64,000 nt of DNA from positions 5,773,501 to 5,837,500 of the forward strand of contig NC_012914.1 in assembly GCF_000023585.1 (NCBI RefSeq). The letters are read 5' to 3'. The first letter of the stretch is position 1. The number at the start of each line of letters is the position of its first letter. Shown here in pieces: positions 18,701-25,626 of this stretch. The position numbers and the translations under genes were made by a program. The notes below the pieces were generated by a model. The model saw only the letters and a program-made list of their open reading frames with translations, did no database searches and had not been told where the DNA came from. Origin of the DNA: Paenibacillus sp. JDR-2. Lineage in GTDB: Bacteria; Bacillota; Bacilli; Paenibacillales; Paenibacillaceae.

Positions 18701-19080
18701 TTCGGACGGTGATGCTGCGGCCAGTTGAACTCAATGCCGCCGGAGATCCAAGGACCGGCAAGTCCAACCAGAGCCGGCTTGATAACCTGATTATGGTAGA
18801 CGAAATCATAATCGTTCGTTTTGTCCACCGCACGGTAGATCCGGCCTCCAAGCTCGGGCATCAATTGAATTTGCACGAATTCATTTTCCAAAAAGACGAT
18901 CCGGTAAGGCTTCATCACCTTCTCGTCGTAAATCTTGTCGATAACGGGATGCGGGTAGACGCGTCCCGAGCTGCCTTGATACACGCGTTTCTCCAGAAAC
19001 ATCGGATTGGGGTCCGGTTTCCCTACTTCATAGGTGGGAAGCTCCACCGTCTGCTCCCATACTTTTACTTCAGTAGCCAT
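15742..19080 (-). CDS. DUF5107 domain plus TPR-repeat protein, function unknown
   Basis: 1112-residue protein without signal peptide, so cytoplasmic. Residues about 30-345 match DUF5107, a beta-sandwich region resembling mutarotase folds. Conserved-looking polar and aromatic clusters are GGIEFNWPQHHRPNTYG (114-130), FLWWANPAV (188-196) and TWGHGEFGQAWDRN (291-304). From about 460 to 1110 there are many TPR-like helical repeats (for example NAYGLLLLRRGQFAESETYF and AYYNKQNKPEAALASLEKA), a protein-interaction scaffold. Its reaction, if any, is not established; a sugar-active enzyme is my guess. It shares a detailed promoter architecture with the GH36 gene at 22271 and is divergent from an AraC regulator, suggesting joint control with galactoside use. 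Confidence 0.85.
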   Translation of the reverse strand: MATEVKVWEQTVELPTYEVGKPDPNPMFLEKRVYQGSSGRVYPHPVIDKIYDEKVMKPYRIVFLENEFVQIQLMPELGGRIYRAVDKTNDYDFVYHNQVIKPALVGLAGPWISGGIEFNWPQHHRPNTYGPVECDIRENADGSKTVWVGEIDRMYGTKVTTGFTLFPGKAYLEISAQLFNRTSEPQTFLWWANPAVAVNDHTQSVFPPDVHAVFDHGKRDVSKFPIATGTYYKMDYSEGVDISRYRNIPVPTSYMAYRSDYDFVGGYDHNVKAGILHIANKHVSPGKKQWTWGHGEFGQAWDRNLTDEDGPYIELMTGVYTDNQPDFTWLQPYEEKSFKQYFMPYKEVGMVKNATINAAVNLEVEGQQARVNAYATSVFEKARIVLKGAARTYIDQMAALSPSQVFTEAVVLEEGELEENLKLAVFADNGKELVSYRPQRKQLEKTPDPAKAIGEPEELRSTEALFLAAQHLEQYRHATYEPDPYYLEGLKRDPGDIRLNNAYGLLLLRRGQFAESETYFRRAIETLTRHNARPYDAEPFFHLGKVLKWQGRHEEAFAAFYKSVWSGAWQAAGYFALAQLAAGSGKYEEALELIDRSIDAQYRNRKARLLKMALLRRLGRLEEAGRLATETSDYDPIDFGSRNEWIRIHQLEGREEQASSALEALAGLMRDDAHNYISLAQDYADAGLYAEALDVLGRIEERTAGNVYPMVHYYQGYYHHMAGDQTAGNYYYSFGQVANPAYCFPNTIADYVALTHASRMRADDARAFYYLGNLLYDKKRHAEAAASWEASTGIDGNYATVHRNLALAYYNKQNKPEAALASLEKAHALAPDDARIFYELDQLYKKLAYTAEQRLTILERNKELVLLRDDLYLEYVTLHNSLGRHEEALKLIFARYFHPWEGGEGKVPAQYVLARVELAKQLLEQGQAAEAINQLEAAKQYPLSINEGKLDGAQENNINYYLGIAYRILGHAEQAETFWSLASEGLDEPTSAMFYNDQPPHMIYYQGVALRELGREREARSRFNKLVDYGEQHLFQPQKIDYFAVSLPDFLVFDEDLDKKNRIHCHYMIALGQLGLGQAATAEEHFREVLELEPTHQGAAIHRSLPALAYMS

Positions 19081-19118
19081 TCTCGATTCATCCTCCCCGA
19101 GGTACGATTGTTATGGGT

Positions 19119-19187
19119 TAATCGTACGCAATTGCGGCAAGGACCGCCATTGACAATCAAATGATTATAATGGACAATATGATGATT
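19119..19187 (-). promoter_or_regulatory. Activator-type promoter of DUF5107-TPR gene
   Basis: Read on the minus strand, two 11-bp half-sites, ATATTGTCCAT (19170-19180) and TGATTGTCAAT (19149-19159), lie 21 bp apart. CGTACGATTA (19119-19128), containing a TACGAT -10-like box, follows. No good -35 is visible. The same three elements at the same distances occur before the GH36 gene (22299-22367). Tandem half-sites one or two helical turns apart next to a promoter are typical of AraC-family activators; the adjacent AraC gene at 19241 is the natural candidate. Confidence 0.7.
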
Positions 19188-19240
19188 ATCAGAACCTTCG
19201 AATCCTTATATACAGGCATGATTGGAGGATCTCTCAAGGC

Positions 19241-20131
19241 ATGGATAGACTATTAAAGGAAGAAGGCTTCCCTTCACAGAAGCTGATCGTGCTTCCCGAC
19301 CACATATTGGCCGAATATGCCGCCCATCCTCTTATCCGCCCCCTTCATATTACGGATATCGGCTGTTTCCCTTACGCGCGGCATCACTACCGGCACCGCC
19401 CGGAAGGAAGCGAAGCCTATATTGTCATGTATTGCACGGACGGCTGCGGATGGGTCAAGCTGGACGACGAGAAGCGCCTTGAGGTACGCAAGGGCGAGCT
19501 TACCTTAATCCCCGCCGGCACGCCTCATGAATACGGATCGTCGGAAGAGGAACCATGGACCATCTATTGGATCCATCTGAAAGGCGAGCTTGCGTTCTCC
19601 TTCTTCGGCGAGCAAGGAAAAGCAGCACCCGTGCCCATCCCGGTGGAGCGTTCCTCGGCTATCATCGGGCTGTTCGACGAATGTTACGAAATGCTGCTGA
19701 AAGGCTATACGCTGGATCATGTCATCTACGTCTCGCAGCTCGCCTGCCATCTGGCAGGCATAATCCGGTTAGTCCAAGCGCATCGACAGGCGGCCCCAAG
19801 TCCGCGCAGGCAGCTCGACATCGAGAAGGCGATCCAATATATGACGGAGCATCTGGAGGATAATGTGTCGCTGGCGGAGCTGGCGGCGGAAGCGGCGTTG
19901 TCCGTGCCCCATTTTACCCAATTGTTCAAAAAAAAGACCGGCTATTCGCCGATCGATTATTACTTGCGCCTGAAGATTCAGCTGGCCAGCCAATACCTCG
20001 ATCTGACGGATCAAAGCGTCAAGGCCGTTGGCATTCGCGTCGGCTTCCAGGATCCCTACTACTTCTCCCGGCTGTTCAAAAAAATAATGGGGAAGTCGCC
20101 TTCCGCGTACCGAAGCACGCATAAAGGATAA
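19241..20131 (+). CDS. AraC-family regulator with cupin N-terminus
   Basis: 296-residue cytoplasmic regulator. The sugar-sensing cupin (about 40-120) includes VRKGELTLIPAGTPHEYG, and the C-terminal AraC helix-turn-helix pair (about 195-293) includes LSVPHFTQLFKKKTGYSPI and VGFQDPYYFSRLFKKIMG. GGAGG lies 11 bases before the ATG. It is divergent from the DUF5107-TPR gene and convergent with the GH36 gene, both of which carry the same tandem 21-bp half-sites, so it probably activates both in response to a galactoside or related sugar (inference). Confidence 0.92.
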   Translation: MDRLLKEEGFPSQKLIVLPDHILAEYAAHPLIRPLHITDIGCFPYARHHYRHRPEGSEAYIVMYCTDGCGWVKLDDEKRLEVRKGELTLIPAGTPHEYGSSEEEPWTIYWIHLKGELAFSFFGEQGKAAPVPIPVERSSAIIGLFDECYEMLLKGYTLDHVIYVSQLACHLAGIIRLVQAHRQAAPSPRRQLDIEKAIQYMTEHLEDNVSLAELAAEAALSVPHFTQLFKKKTGYSPIDYYLRLKIQLASQYLDLTDQSVKAVGIRVGFQDPYYFSRLFKKIMGKSPSAYRSTHKG

Positions 20132-20150
20132 CTTCCCCGTCAGGAAACGA

Positions 20151-22271
20151 TTATTGTTGTTCCCGGATATGGTACATCAAGCTGTCGAAGTCGCCTCTCA
20201 GCGGCAGCTCTACGCCAATGCGCATAAGCGAACGTCCGCTGAACACGCCTTCGATACCTTTAATAGCGTATTGCTTGTCCGGGTTAAGGCCTTGCAGGAG
20301 CAAGCGCGGGAAGTGGTCTCCCAGCTTCTGCGAATGCAGGAAAGCGAACAGCACGCTTTCTTCTTCCCCGCTTTCGCCGATGCCGACGTATTGAACCGCT
20401 TCTACGCCTTTATGCTTCAGCGCGCTTAATCGATACTGCCGGCCTTCCTGAACGAGCGGACGTACCGTTTTATACTGCGCGACCAAGGCGCCCGCTTCCG
20501 CAAGCTGCTCCTCGCTCCAATGATTCAGATTAGCTCCGATGCCAAGCGTGCCCGTCATGGCACTGTGGAAGCGGTAAGGGATGGAAGTAACGCGTTTGTT
20601 CATTCCGCTTACTTCTTCCGTCACCCAGCAGGTCATCAGCTTAGGCGCGTACGCATACGAGAAGCCTTCTTGAATGCTCAGCCGGTCGAAAGCATCCGTG
20701 TTGTCGCTTGGCCAAGCTTGCTCTGCATACCGCAGCATGCCGAAGTCTATGCGGGAACCGCCGCCCGCGCAAGTCTCGAACGCGACATGAGGGAATTTCT
20801 CCCGCAGCTCCGACCAGATCTCGTACAAGCTTCGCACATGGCGGACCCACAGCTCCTTCTGCCGGTTAAGCGGATGGTTCATCATGCCCGGCTCGGTAAT
20901 CGTCCGGTTCATGTCCCATTTAACGAAGGAAATATGATGACGCTCAAGCAGATCGGACATAAAGCCGATAATGTAGCGTTTTACTTCCGGCATGGAAATG
21001 TTAAGAACAAGCTGGTTGCGCAGCTCCGTCCGCGAGCGGGTCGGGAAATGGTATACCCAGTCCGGATGCTGCCGGTACAGGTCGCTGTCCGGGTTAACGG
21101 CTTCCGGCTCGACCCAGATGCCGAACTCCATGCCTAGTCCGCGAACCTTGTCAATCAACTCGCCGAGCCCGTTCGGGAATTTCTCCGGATTAACGGTCCA
21201 ATCCCCAAGGCCCGCGCGGTCATGGTTGCGCTGTCCGAACCAGCCGTCGTCAATAACGAACAGCTCTACGCCAAGCTTCGCCGCACGCTCGGCAAGGGCC
21301 GTCTGGTCCTGAACGTTGACGTCAAAATACGTCGCTTCCCACGAATTATACAATACTTTGCGTAGACTTCGTCCCGGAGCCACGACTTCATACTGATACT
21401 GATGCAGCATGCGGCTCATTGAACCAAAGCCGCCGGAAGCATATCCTCCGACAAATACGGGCGTCTCGAAGTTTTCTCCCGGAGCAAGCGTCCATTCGCT
21501 GTCGAAGTCATTAATGCCGCCCGTTACCCGCAGAAGGTCAAACGCCGTTTTCTCCGCGACGATCTTCCAGTTGCCGCTCCAGGCGAGCGCGCCGAACCAT
21601 ACCTCTCCCGCTTCCTCCGTTGCTCTGCCGTTGTCGATCGCAAACCAAGGATTCGCGTGGGCGTCGGTAAAGCCGCGACGGGACTCCAGTACCTTCTTCC
21701 CTTCCGAAAGCACCGTCTCCCTCAATTGAAACTCGCCGGCCCATTTGCCCGTTACATGCGTCAGCCGGTAATTATCGAGCGTTGGCATCGTCCACGCTGC
21801 CGATTGGGCATTTTCCAGCACGATATCCTCGCTGCCGGTATTCACGATAACCGCGGATCGCTCAATCAAATCAAGCCCTGGCATAACCGTATAGATCAGA
21901 CGGGCTTCAATCGGATACGTCTCATCCTTCAGCGTAATGGTCAGTGTCTCTTTGCCGCCCGCTGCTTCCGTTTGATATCCGTCATAAACAAGACGCAGAT
22001 CGCGCACGCCATCATGCAAGCGAACCTTCAGCGCGGGCTCCATATACGACAACCCGCCCCAGAAAGCGAATTCTTCCGCTTCGCGGTCAAGCGCGGCGTC
22101 AAACGAGCTATGCGAACGGGAACCCATAAGGAGCGCGCAATCGGCTGCTTCAACGGGAGCACCCCAGTACAAATGCTGCAGGATCCCCTTATCGTTTAAT
22201 CCAAACACGTAAGAGCTGTTTACCGTCGAGATCGAAAATAACCGCAAATCAGAGTTAAATTGTATGTTCAA
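20151..22271 (-). CDS. GH36 alpha-galactosidase
   Basis: About 706 residues, no signal peptide: a cytoplasmic enzyme removing terminal alpha-galactose from imported oligosaccharides such as melibiose, raffinose or galactomannan fragments. The N-terminal beta-sandwich (1-300) is followed by the barrel with VIDDGWFGQRN. The nucleophile Asp453 lies in FVKWDMNR and the acid/base Asp509 in CAGGGSRIDFG, both as in the family. The start is best taken as the TTG at 22271, because GAGGTG lies 6 bases upstream; the in-frame GTG at 22280 belongs to that ribosome site. The promoter matches that of the DUF5107-TPR gene. It is divergent from a sulfatase gene. Confidence 0.94.
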   Translation of the reverse strand: MNIQFNSDLRLFSISTVNSSYVFGLNDKGILQHLYWGAPVEAADCALLMGSRSHSSFDAALDREAEEFAFWGGLSYMEPALKVRLHDGVRDLRLVYDGYQTEAAGGKETLTITLKDETYPIEARLIYTVMPGLDLIERSAVIVNTGSEDIVLENAQSAAWTMPTLDNYRLTHVTGKWAGEFQLRETVLSEGKKVLESRRGFTDAHANPWFAIDNGRATEEAGEVWFGALAWSGNWKIVAEKTAFDLLRVTGGINDFDSEWTLAPGENFETPVFVGGYASGGFGSMSRMLHQYQYEVVAPGRSLRKVLYNSWEATYFDVNVQDQTALAERAAKLGVELFVIDDGWFGQRNHDRAGLGDWTVNPEKFPNGLGELIDKVRGLGMEFGIWVEPEAVNPDSDLYRQHPDWVYHFPTRSRTELRNQLVLNISMPEVKRYIIGFMSDLLERHHISFVKWDMNRTITEPGMMNHPLNRQKELWVRHVRSLYEIWSELREKFPHVAFETCAGGGSRIDFGMLRYAEQAWPSDNTDAFDRLSIQEGFSYAYAPKLMTCWVTEEVSGMNKRVTSIPYRFHSAMTGTLGIGANLNHWSEEQLAEAGALVAQYKTVRPLVQEGRQYRLSALKHKGVEAVQYVGIGESGEEESVLFAFLHSQKLGDHFPRLLLQGLNPDKQYAIKGIEGVFSGRSLMRIGVELPLRGDFDSLMYHIREQQ

Positions 22272-22298
22272 GAGAATCACCTCATGTATTTGATGCGC

Positions 22299-22367
22299 TA
22301 ATCGTACGGAAAAACGAAGCCCGAATCCATTAACGATATACGGATAATGATGGACGATATGATGATT
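22299..22367 (-). promoter_or_regulatory. Activator-type promoter of GH36 gene
   Basis: On the minus strand ATATCGTCCAT (22350-22360) and ATATCGTTAAT (22329-22339) form direct repeats 21 bp apart, followed by CGTACGATTA (22299-22308). The distance between the outer half-site and the -10-like element is the same 51 bp as in front of the DUF5107-TPR gene, and 16-17 of 18 bases of the outer block agree. The region also lies upstream of the divergent sulfatase gene. Confidence 0.7.
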
Positions 22368-22513
22368 CAGTCAAGGAGGCAATCAAAACGATAAAAATCC
22401 AACCGCTATGCCAATGGCCTCTCCCCCGTAAGGCGGTATAATAAAGTCGCAGAAGATGCACGATGATCTGATTTCTCTAATTTCGAATTAATTCCTTCAA
22501 AAGGAGAACCCGA

Positions 22514-23992
22514 ATGAAAGCCATAATCGTCATGTTCGATTCACTAAACCGCCATATGCTGCCTCCCTACGGGGGGAAGGATGTTCACGCGCCCAACTTC
22601 AGCAGGCTTGCGGAAAGAAGCGTAACCTTCGATAACAACTGGGTAGGCAGCATGCCCTGCATGCCCGCAAGACGGGATTTGCTCACCGGCCGTCATAACT
22701 TCCTGCATCGAAGCTGGGGACCGCTGGAGCCTTTTGACGATTCCCTGCCCGCATTGCTAAGGCAGCAAGGGGTCTATTCGCATTTGGTCAGCGACCACTA
22801 TCATTACTGGGAGGCAGGCGGCGCAACCTACCATAATCAATATACGACCTGGGATAACGTGCGGGGGCAGGAAGGCGATCCTTGGAAAGGCGTTGTCGCC
22901 AATCCCGATATTCCGGAGCATGTTCATCAATATGAAGGGTACCGCGGATGGCTGTTCCGGCAGGATTGGATTAACCGGCAATATATGAGCACGGAGACCG
23001 ACCATTCGCAGTCGCAGACCTTCGAGAAGGGGCTGGAATTTATACGCACTAACCGGAGCGAAGACCGGTGGCTGCTCCAGATTGAAGCCTTTGATCCGCA
23101 TGAGCCGTTTTTTGCGCCGCAAGCTTACCGGGATCTCTATCCCCACGAATATAACGGCAAGCCCTTCGACTGGCCTAACTATGCCAAGGTACAGGAAACC
23201 AGACAGGAAATCGAGCATTGCCGCTTCGAATATTCGTCGCTGCTCAGCATGTGCGACGCTTCGCTTGGCAAGGTGCTGGACGCGATGGACGAATATGATC
23301 TGTGGAAGGATACCATGCTGATCGTCACGACGGATCATGGTCTGCTCCTTGGCGAGCATGACTGGTGGGGCAAAAGCATGATGCCTTTCTATAACGAAAT
23401 TGCCCGCACGCCGCTGTTCCTATGGGATCCGCGCTCCGGCGACCGCGGCACGAGATGCGGCCAATTAACGCAAATGATTGATCTTGCCCCAACTCTGCTC
23501 GAGCTGTTCGGCGTTCCGGCGACGCCGGATATGACCGGCATCCCGCTGACGGAGGCGCTTAAGGCGGAAGCCGAAGGACGGCGCAGCCGCGAGGCCGCAC
23601 TATTCGGCATACATGGCGCTCACGTCAACTGCACCGACGGGCAATACGTTTATATGCGCGCACCCGTGCATCCGGACAACTCGCCATTATACAATTACAC
23701 CTTAATGCCGACGCATATGGCCTCGTTGTTCTCCGTCGACGAGCTGCGCGGCATGGAGCTAGCCGAGCCCTTCCCGTTTACGAAAGGCGTTAGCACGCTC
23801 CGGATTAAAGCGGATTGTTTTGTTCCCGCCCATCGAATGGGGACGCTGCTTTACGATACGGTAAACGATCCGGATCAATTGCGGCCCCTGGATGACAATG
23901 ACGCCGAGAATAGGATGAAGGAGCTGCTCGTGTCGCTTATGAAAGCAAGCGATGCGCCGTCCGAGCAATATGAACGCCTTGGCTTGAGCTGA
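22514..23992 (+). CDS. Type I sulfatase, cytoplasmic
   Basis: 492-residue formylglycine sulfatase removing sulfate esters. Metal-binding residues are in VMFDSLNRHMLPPYG (6-20). The catalytic Cys49 is in CMPARRDLLTGR, the CxPxR signature converted to formylglycine by a maturation enzyme. The second metal site is in TTDHGLLLGEHDWWGK (about 275-290). There is no signal peptide, so it acts on imported small sugars. AAGGAG precedes the ATG. It is divergent from the GH36 gene and convergent with the YesN gene. The substrate is unknown, but the setting suggests a sulfated galactose- or mannose-containing oligosaccharide. No maturation enzyme is encoded in the window. Confidence 0.93.
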   Translation: MKAIIVMFDSLNRHMLPPYGGKDVHAPNFSRLAERSVTFDNNWVGSMPCMPARRDLLTGRHNFLHRSWGPLEPFDDSLPALLRQQGVYSHLVSDHYHYWEAGGATYHNQYTTWDNVRGQEGDPWKGVVANPDIPEHVHQYEGYRGWLFRQDWINRQYMSTETDHSQSQTFEKGLEFIRTNRSEDRWLLQIEAFDPHEPFFAPQAYRDLYPHEYNGKPFDWPNYAKVQETRQEIEHCRFEYSSLLSMCDASLGKVLDAMDEYDLWKDTMLIVTTDHGLLLGEHDWWGKSMMPFYNEIARTPLFLWDPRSGDRGTRCGQLTQMIDLAPTLLELFGVPATPDMTGIPLTEALKAEAEGRRSREAALFGIHGAHVNCTDGQYVYMRAPVHPDNSPLYNYTLMPTHMASLFSVDELRGMELAEPFPFTKGVSTLRIKADCFVPAHRMGTLLYDTVNDPDQLRPLDDNDAENRMKELLVSLMKASDAPSEQYERLGLS

Positions 23993-24013
23993 CGAAGGCC
24001 GTTCAAGGGAGCT

Positions 24014-25624
24014 TCAGGCGTCTCCCGGCGAATAGCCGTAATCCCGGTACTCCTGCGGAGTGACGCCTACCAGCTTCTTGAACAGGTAAGTAAAATACGC
24101 GGTTGTCTGAATGCCCACCTGTTCGGCAACCTCGTAAACTTTAATATTGGGATCCTGGAGCAGCTTCCTGGCCCGCTCAATACGGGTATCCTGAACGAAC
24201 TCGGAGATCGTCCGGCCCATTTCCCGCTTGAACAGTACGCTGAGATAACTGGCGTTCAAGTTGAAATGCTCCGCCAATTGCTTCACCGTCCAATGCTCGT
24301 GAAGCCGCTCCTCGATGAATAGGGATACTCTCCGGATCAGGTTATGCTGCTGGTTCAATTGCGCCTTCTGCTCGGTATCCATGTACCGCTGCACGTAACC
24401 GGCCAGCAGCTCCGCCAGCTGCAGGGCGCTTCCGCAATCGAGCATTTGCCGCCACAAGAGAATGTTCGCCTCGCTATCCGGCTCGTTCTTCCACTTCAAA
24501 TGGCGGATCAGCTCTCCAAGGAAGCTCATGGCGAATGCTTGCGCATAAGAGAAAGAAGCATTTCCCGTCGCAAGCAGCGCATCCTTGATCCGGTTCATGT
24601 ATTCGGCAACCTGCCCGGCATCGCCGGAGTCCAGCCGCTTAAGCAAGCCCGGAATAAATTCGTCATGCATCCTGTAGGCCGCGAAGTCGCTTGGCTCTAC
24701 TTCGTTGTAACGTACGATCTGCCCGTCGGCTATCAACCTCGCCTTGGTCATGCTGAACCGTATTTCCCTGTACAGAAGCGAAGCTTCTTCCCATGCGGAG
24801 CCTTCGCGGCTGCAGCCGATCGTCACGCTTGCCCCGTACTGCTCGCTCATGATGGATTGAATAAACTGATATTGCTTCTCCGCTTTGGCGCGCGCTGGCG
24901 GCGACGGATTGACGTGGAGCGCGACAAATTCGTCAAACGAAGTCTGTGCAAGCCAGATGGAATCGTCTTGGGAGAAGGCGACTTCCACCGTTTTCTTAAA
25001 GCTGCTTCCGAGCAGCATCCGCTGCTTCGCCTCCTGCCCGGAGGAAGGATTACGATCCAGGCCAAGCACGATAATCTGATAGCCGGAATCCAGTTCAGGC
25101 AGCGTCAGCAGTCCGTCCCACGAAGCAAGAAGCTCATCGACGGGAAGGGCTTCGGCAATCAGGTCGTCTACGAACCTTTCTTTGACGAGCTTTACGCTGC
25201 CCGACACTTTTTTCTCTAGCTCCCTGGTCTGCTCAACGACTTCTTTCCGCATCTCAATGGCGCTTCGGAAGCTTTGCAGACGCGAAGCCACTTCTTCAAT
25301 CTTGAGCGGCTTCAGCACATAGGCCTGAGCGCCGACATGGATGGCATCCTGGACGAATTCGAATTCGTTGTAGCCGCTAATCATCAGAATCTGAATATGG
25401 GGATGAAGCCGCTTCGCCTCCGCCGCAAGCTCGATTCCCGTCATGCCCGGCATGGAAACATCCGAGATCAGCACGTCAAATTCCGAGCCTTGAAGCATCT
25501 CTGCCGCTTCCTCTCCCGATTCCGCCGTCGACGGGGCTGCATAGCCAAGCTTCTCCCATTCGATAAACCGGACGAGTCCCTGCACATGCGATATTTCGTC
25601 ATCCACAATAAGTACGTTCAGCAT
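24014..25624 (-). CDS. YesN-type response regulator, system 2
   Basis: 536-residue regulator. The receiver (1-120) has phospho-acceptor Asp55 in LISDVSMPG and the conserved Lys in YVLKPLKIEE. A long middle segment is followed by an AraC double helix-turn-helix (about 430-530) ending GIQTTAYFTYLFKKLVGVTP. The start ATG at 25624 comes two bases after the kinase stop, so the pair is translationally coupled. It is the last gene of a five-gene unit (two permeases, binding protein, kinase, regulator) and probably activates that unit on sensing its sugar. Confidence 0.93.
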   Translation of the reverse strand: MLNVLIVDDEISHVQGLVRFIEWEKLGYAAPSTAESGEEAAEMLQGSEFDVLISDVSMPGMTGIELAAEAKRLHPHIQILMISGYNEFEFVQDAIHVGAQAYVLKPLKIEEVASRLQSFRSAIEMRKEVVEQTRELEKKVSGSVKLVKERFVDDLIAEALPVDELLASWDGLLTLPELDSGYQIIVLGLDRNPSSGQEAKQRMLLGSSFKKTVEVAFSQDDSIWLAQTSFDEFVALHVNPSPPARAKAEKQYQFIQSIMSEQYGASVTIGCSREGSAWEEASLLYREIRFSMTKARLIADGQIVRYNEVEPSDFAAYRMHDEFIPGLLKRLDSGDAGQVAEYMNRIKDALLATGNASFSYAQAFAMSFLGELIRHLKWKNEPDSEANILLWRQMLDCGSALQLAELLAGYVQRYMDTEQKAQLNQQHNLIRRVSLFIEERLHEHWTVKQLAEHFNLNASYLSVLFKREMGRTISEFVQDTRIERARKLLQDPNIKVYEVAEQVGIQTTAYFTYLFKKLVGVTPQEYRDYGYSPGDA

Positions 25625-25626
25625 CT

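Noticed and set aside
20089..20138. GGGGAAGT/ACTTCCCC inverted repeat at the end of the AraC gene
   Set aside because: Eight base pairs across a 34-base loop overlapping coding sequence, without T-run, so not a convincing terminator.
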